Below are positions 6,105-7,471 of a stretch of DNA of 7,471 bases, piece after piece; within the stretch, counting starts at the first letter, position 1, and each line of letters starts with the position of its first letter. A program made the translations under genes and the position numbers. The stretch is from Opitutia bacterium UBA957. Lineage in GTDB: Bacteria > Verrucomicrobiota > Verrucomicrobiia > Opitutales > UBA953. The stretch covers positions 5,747 through 13,217 of the forward strand of contig DBCN01000159.1 in NCBI GenBank assembly GCA_002293065.1, read 5' to 3'. Below the pieces are notes generated by a model. It saw nothing but the letters and a program-made list of their open reading frames with translations, was not told the origin of the DNA and ran no database searches.

Positions 6105-6202
6105 AGGGTCAGCACTGCGTGCTGACCTAGGCGAATCGAAAGACAGGCTAGGTTGGCACGCAGTGCCAACCCTACCCGATGCAGCGGGCTAGGTTCGTGG
6201 CT
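6105..6202. repeat. Composite REP/BIME-like element, copy C (inverted)
   Basis: Reverse-complement copy of elements A and B, 34 bases after the receptor stop codon. The 73-base core 6105-6177 matches A and B except at the one variable linker position (c6132, read as G in A orientation). Beyond the core, similarity to unit 0 decays through 6178-6202. It may also protect or terminate the receptor transcript, although no T-run follows. Confidence 0.87.
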
Positions 6203-6247
6203 GCGCCGCGCCGTCCCCTCTTGCCTCCCGCGTGGTTTAGGGCAAAG

Positions 6248-6253
6248 TATACC
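6248..6253 (+). promoter_or_regulatory. Possible -10 element for the GGCT-tag unit
   Basis: TATACC stands out in GC-rich sequence, 10 bases before ATG 6264. Transcription would start about 3 to 4 bases before the start codon, and no Shine-Dalgarno sequence is present, so this may be a leaderless or near-leaderless start. No good -35 hexamer is found at 16-18 bp. Confidence 0.35.
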
Positions 6254-6263
6254 TTCCTACCAA

Positions 6264-6716
6264 ATGAGCCGGTATTATTTCGCCTACGCCTCCAACCTTG
6301 ACGCCGCTCAGATGGAACGACGCTGCCCGGGCCTGCAGTACCGCGGGAAGGCCTTCCTACCCAAGCATCGCCTGGCGTTCACCCATATGAGCACCACCTG
6401 GGGTGGCGGTTCGGCCGATATCTTGGAAGACATGGATTCGCCCGGCGTCTGGGGTGCTGTCTACGAACTCACGCTGGATGACTGGAAGCGCCTCGCCGAA
6501 GCTGAAGGAGACTCCTATAAGCGCGTCACCGTCACCGTCTGGGAAGCCGGAGTCGAAGACTGCCCGTTGGAATGCGATGCCTTTAAGGTGATCGACGTCA
6601 CCGGCCCGCACCTCCCCTCCAAGCTTTACCACGAAAAGATCGTTCGGGGCGCCTTGGCGCGCGGACTGCCGGCTGGTTGGGTCACCTGGCTGCGCGGGCT
6701 ATCCGCCAAAGGTTGA
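6264..6716 (+). CDS. Gamma-glutamylcyclotransferase-like protein
   Basis: Member of the GGCT-like fold family, whose enzymes release 5-oxoproline from gamma-glutamyl amino acids or related gamma-glutamyl compounds. The 150-residue product has the N-terminal glycine-loop equivalent YYFAYASNLD (4-13), in the place of the classical YGSN motif, and a later VWGAVYEL strand (62-69). The segment RLAEAEGDSYKRV (76-88) contains the likely catalytic glutamate E81 in the EG...Y context that holds E98 of human GGCT. Length is normal for bacterial family members, and the protein should be cytoplasmic. ATG 6264 is chosen because the YFAYASN motif then lies at the N-terminus as usual; the open frame upstream to 6153 is translated repeat sequence. 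No Shine-Dalgarno sequence is seen. The tag gene follows directly, with its ribosome site inside the 3' end of this gene, so the two are probably one operon. The exact substrate is not determinable. Confidence 0.83.
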   Translation: MSRYYFAYASNLDAAQMERRCPGLQYRGKAFLPKHRLAFTHMSTTWGGGSADILEDMDSPGVWGAVYELTLDDWKRLAEAEGDSYKRVTVTVWEAGVEDCPLECDAFKVIDVTGPHLPSKLYHEKIVRGALARGLPAGWVTWLRGLSAKG

Positions 6717-6718
6717 CC

Positions 6719-7270
6719 GTGGCGAAGCCCAAGGCGCGGTGCTTTTGGTGCGGGGATGACCCGTTGTACGTCGCGTATCACGATGACGAATGGGGCGTAC
6801 CGGTGCACGATGATCGACTGCACTTCGAGCAGCTCATCCTCGAAGGCGCGCAAGCGGGCCTCTCTTGGCTGACCGTGCTCCGCAAGCGCGAGCATTACCG
6901 TAAAGCCTTTGCGCGGTTCGACCCCAAGAAAGTCGCGCGCTTCGACGGGAAGAAAGTCGACGCCCTCATGCAGAACGTGGGGCTGGTCCGCCATCGCGGT
7001 AAACTTGAATCCGCCGTCGGCAACGCGCGCGCCTTCTTGGCGATCCAAGCCGAGCATGGCAGCTACGATGCTTGGCTCTGGACGCAAGCGAAGGCCTTCC
7101 CGGCCAAGCGTGATCGCATGGCCACGACCTCGCCCTTAGCCGAACACCTCTCCAAAGAACTCCGCCGGCGCGGCATGAAATTCGTCGGCCCCTCGATTAT
7201 GCACGCCACCCTGCAAGCCATCGGGGTCTATCAGGATCACCTGCCAGGGTGCTGGAAGAGGCGTAATTAG
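6719..7270 (+). CDS. tag: DNA-3-methyladenine glycosylase I
   Basis: Base-excision repair enzyme that removes 3-methyladenine from alkylated DNA. The product is 183 residues (E. coli Tag 187). The zinc-snap ligands are present: C8 (ARCFWC), H21 (YVAYHDDEWG), H174 and C178 (DHLPGC), equivalent to C4, H17, H175 and C179. The active-site region LEGAQAGLSWLTVLRKRE (41-58) holds the conserved E42 and W50. VGLVRHRGKLESAVGNARAF is the helix-hairpin-helix region, and GMKFVGPSIMHATLQAIG the conserved C-terminal helix. GTG 6719 is chosen because AAAGG (6708-6712) lies 6 nt upstream. TTG 6713, which overlaps the preceding stop as TTGA, is an alternative adding two residues. It begins 2 bases after the GGCT-like gene, so it is likely co-transcribed. 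A direct repeat and REP-like hairpins follow the stop. All key residues are intact. Confidence 0.95.
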   Translation: MAKPKARCFWCGDDPLYVAYHDDEWGVPVHDDRLHFEQLILEGAQAGLSWLTVLRKREHYRKAFARFDPKKVARFDGKKVDALMQNVGLVRHRGKLESAVGNARAFLAIQAEHGSYDAWLWTQAKAFPAKRDRMATTSPLAEHLSKELRRRGMKFVGPSIMHATLQAIGVYQDHLPGCWKRRN

Positions 7271-7275
7271 AGGAC

Positions 7276-7303
7276 TGGTTGGCTAGAGTGTGGTTGGCTA
7301 GAG
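7276..7303 (+). repeat. 13-base direct repeat after tag
   Basis: TGGTTGGCTAGAG occurs at 7276-7288 and again at 7291-7303 (15-base period). A related GGTTGGCTCGACGAG precedes composite copy C at 6086-6100, so this may be the lead-in of the repeat elements that follow. Confidence 0.65.
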
Positions 7304-7309
7304 GATTGT

Positions 7310-7338
7310 GAGGTAGGGACAGCACCACGTGCTGTCCT
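7310..7338 (+). repeat. REP-like hairpin unit, GGACAGCAC stem type
   Basis: All 29 bases are identical to 2481-2509: GAGGTAG foot, stem GGACAGCAC (7317-7325), loop CAC, GTGCTGTCC (7329-7337). It lies 39 bases after the tag stop codon. Confidence 0.8.
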
Positions 7339-7345
7339 GCTTACT

Positions 7346-7371
7346 GGTAGGGGCGCGACTGCGTCGCGTCC
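7346..7371 (+). repeat. REP-like hairpin unit, GGCGCGAC stem type
   Basis: GGTAGG foot, stem GGCGCGAC (7352-7359), loop TGC, GTCGCGTC (7363-7370), paired throughout apart from one G-T pair and extended by G7351-C7371. A decayed relative lies inverted at 2671-2696. Confidence 0.7.
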
Positions 7372-7412
7372 GTTCGCACGCGGGCGGCGAAGGCTGACGC
7401 ACGTCCTGCCTT

Positions 7413-7440
7413 GGGTAGGGGCAAGGCTTTGCCTTGCCCT
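7413..7440 (+). repeat. REP-like hairpin unit, GGGCAAGGC stem type
   Basis: GGGTAG foot, then a perfect 9-bp stem GGGCAAGGC (7419-7427), loop TTT, GCCTTGCCC (7431-7439). The stem sequence is unrelated to the other units, while foot and geometry are the same. After it, 7452-7471 can form another imperfect hairpin (GGGCG...CGCCC) running into the window end; it resembles unit 0 of the composite elements. Confidence 0.7.
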
Positions 7441-7471
7441 CCAAGCAAGGAGGGCGCGGTAAACCACGCCC

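Noticed and set aside
6105..6177. Classical rho-independent terminator after the receptor gene
   Set aside because: Stable hairpins but no following T-run, and the same element occurs where no transcript needs ending; annotated as a repeat instead.

Overview
The window is GC-rich and gene-dense. It looks like chromosomal DNA of a Gram-negative bacterium: it carries a TonB-dependent outer-membrane receptor and an exported DUF3472 protein. The mix of a DUF3472 protein, a free-standing tandem ACT protein and intergenic hairpin repeats starting with GTAGGG suggests Verrucomicrobiota, perhaps an Opitutaceae relative. That is inference from protein style; no 16S or other marker gene is present.

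Layout, left to right. (1) 31-753 (+) is a small glycosyltransferase-like protein whose true start may lie outside the window. (2) 828-2480 (+) is an exported DUF5077/DUF3472-type protein with two N-terminal beta-rich modules. (3) 2481-2700 is a cluster of REP/BIME-like hairpin repeats. (4) 3248-2749 (-) is a complete type II toxin-antitoxin operon: a Phd/YefM-type antitoxin overlapping by 4 nt a Txe/YoeB-type endoribonuclease, with a two-palindrome operator beside the antitoxin start codon. (5) 3280-3688 is non-coding: an octamer repeat array around a hairpin, a second copy of the composite repeat, and a stem-loop. (6) A tandem ACT protein (4147-3689, -) and a BtuB-like TonB-dependent receptor (about 4232-6070, +) are divergently transcribed. 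(7) 6105-6202 is a third, inverted copy of the composite repeat. (8) 6264-7270 (+) is a two-gene unit encoding a gamma-glutamylcyclotransferase-like protein and DNA-3-methyladenine glycosylase I (Tag). (9) 7276-7471 is another cluster of hairpin repeats.

Most of the genes are ordinary chromosomal functions and form no obvious single pathway. The most unusual content is the intergenic repeat system. Hairpin units keep a constant GTAGGG foot while their stem sequences differ in a base-pair-preserving way, and they are assembled into a composite element of about 100 bp. Three copies of this element punctuate the window. Two direct copies (104 of 105 bases identical) bracket the toxin-antitoxin module. 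The third lies inverted, so the ACT/receptor pair is bracketed by inverted copies. The architecture matches what is known for REP/BIME sequences mobilised by RAYT (TnpA-REP) enzymes, but no such enzyme is encoded here.
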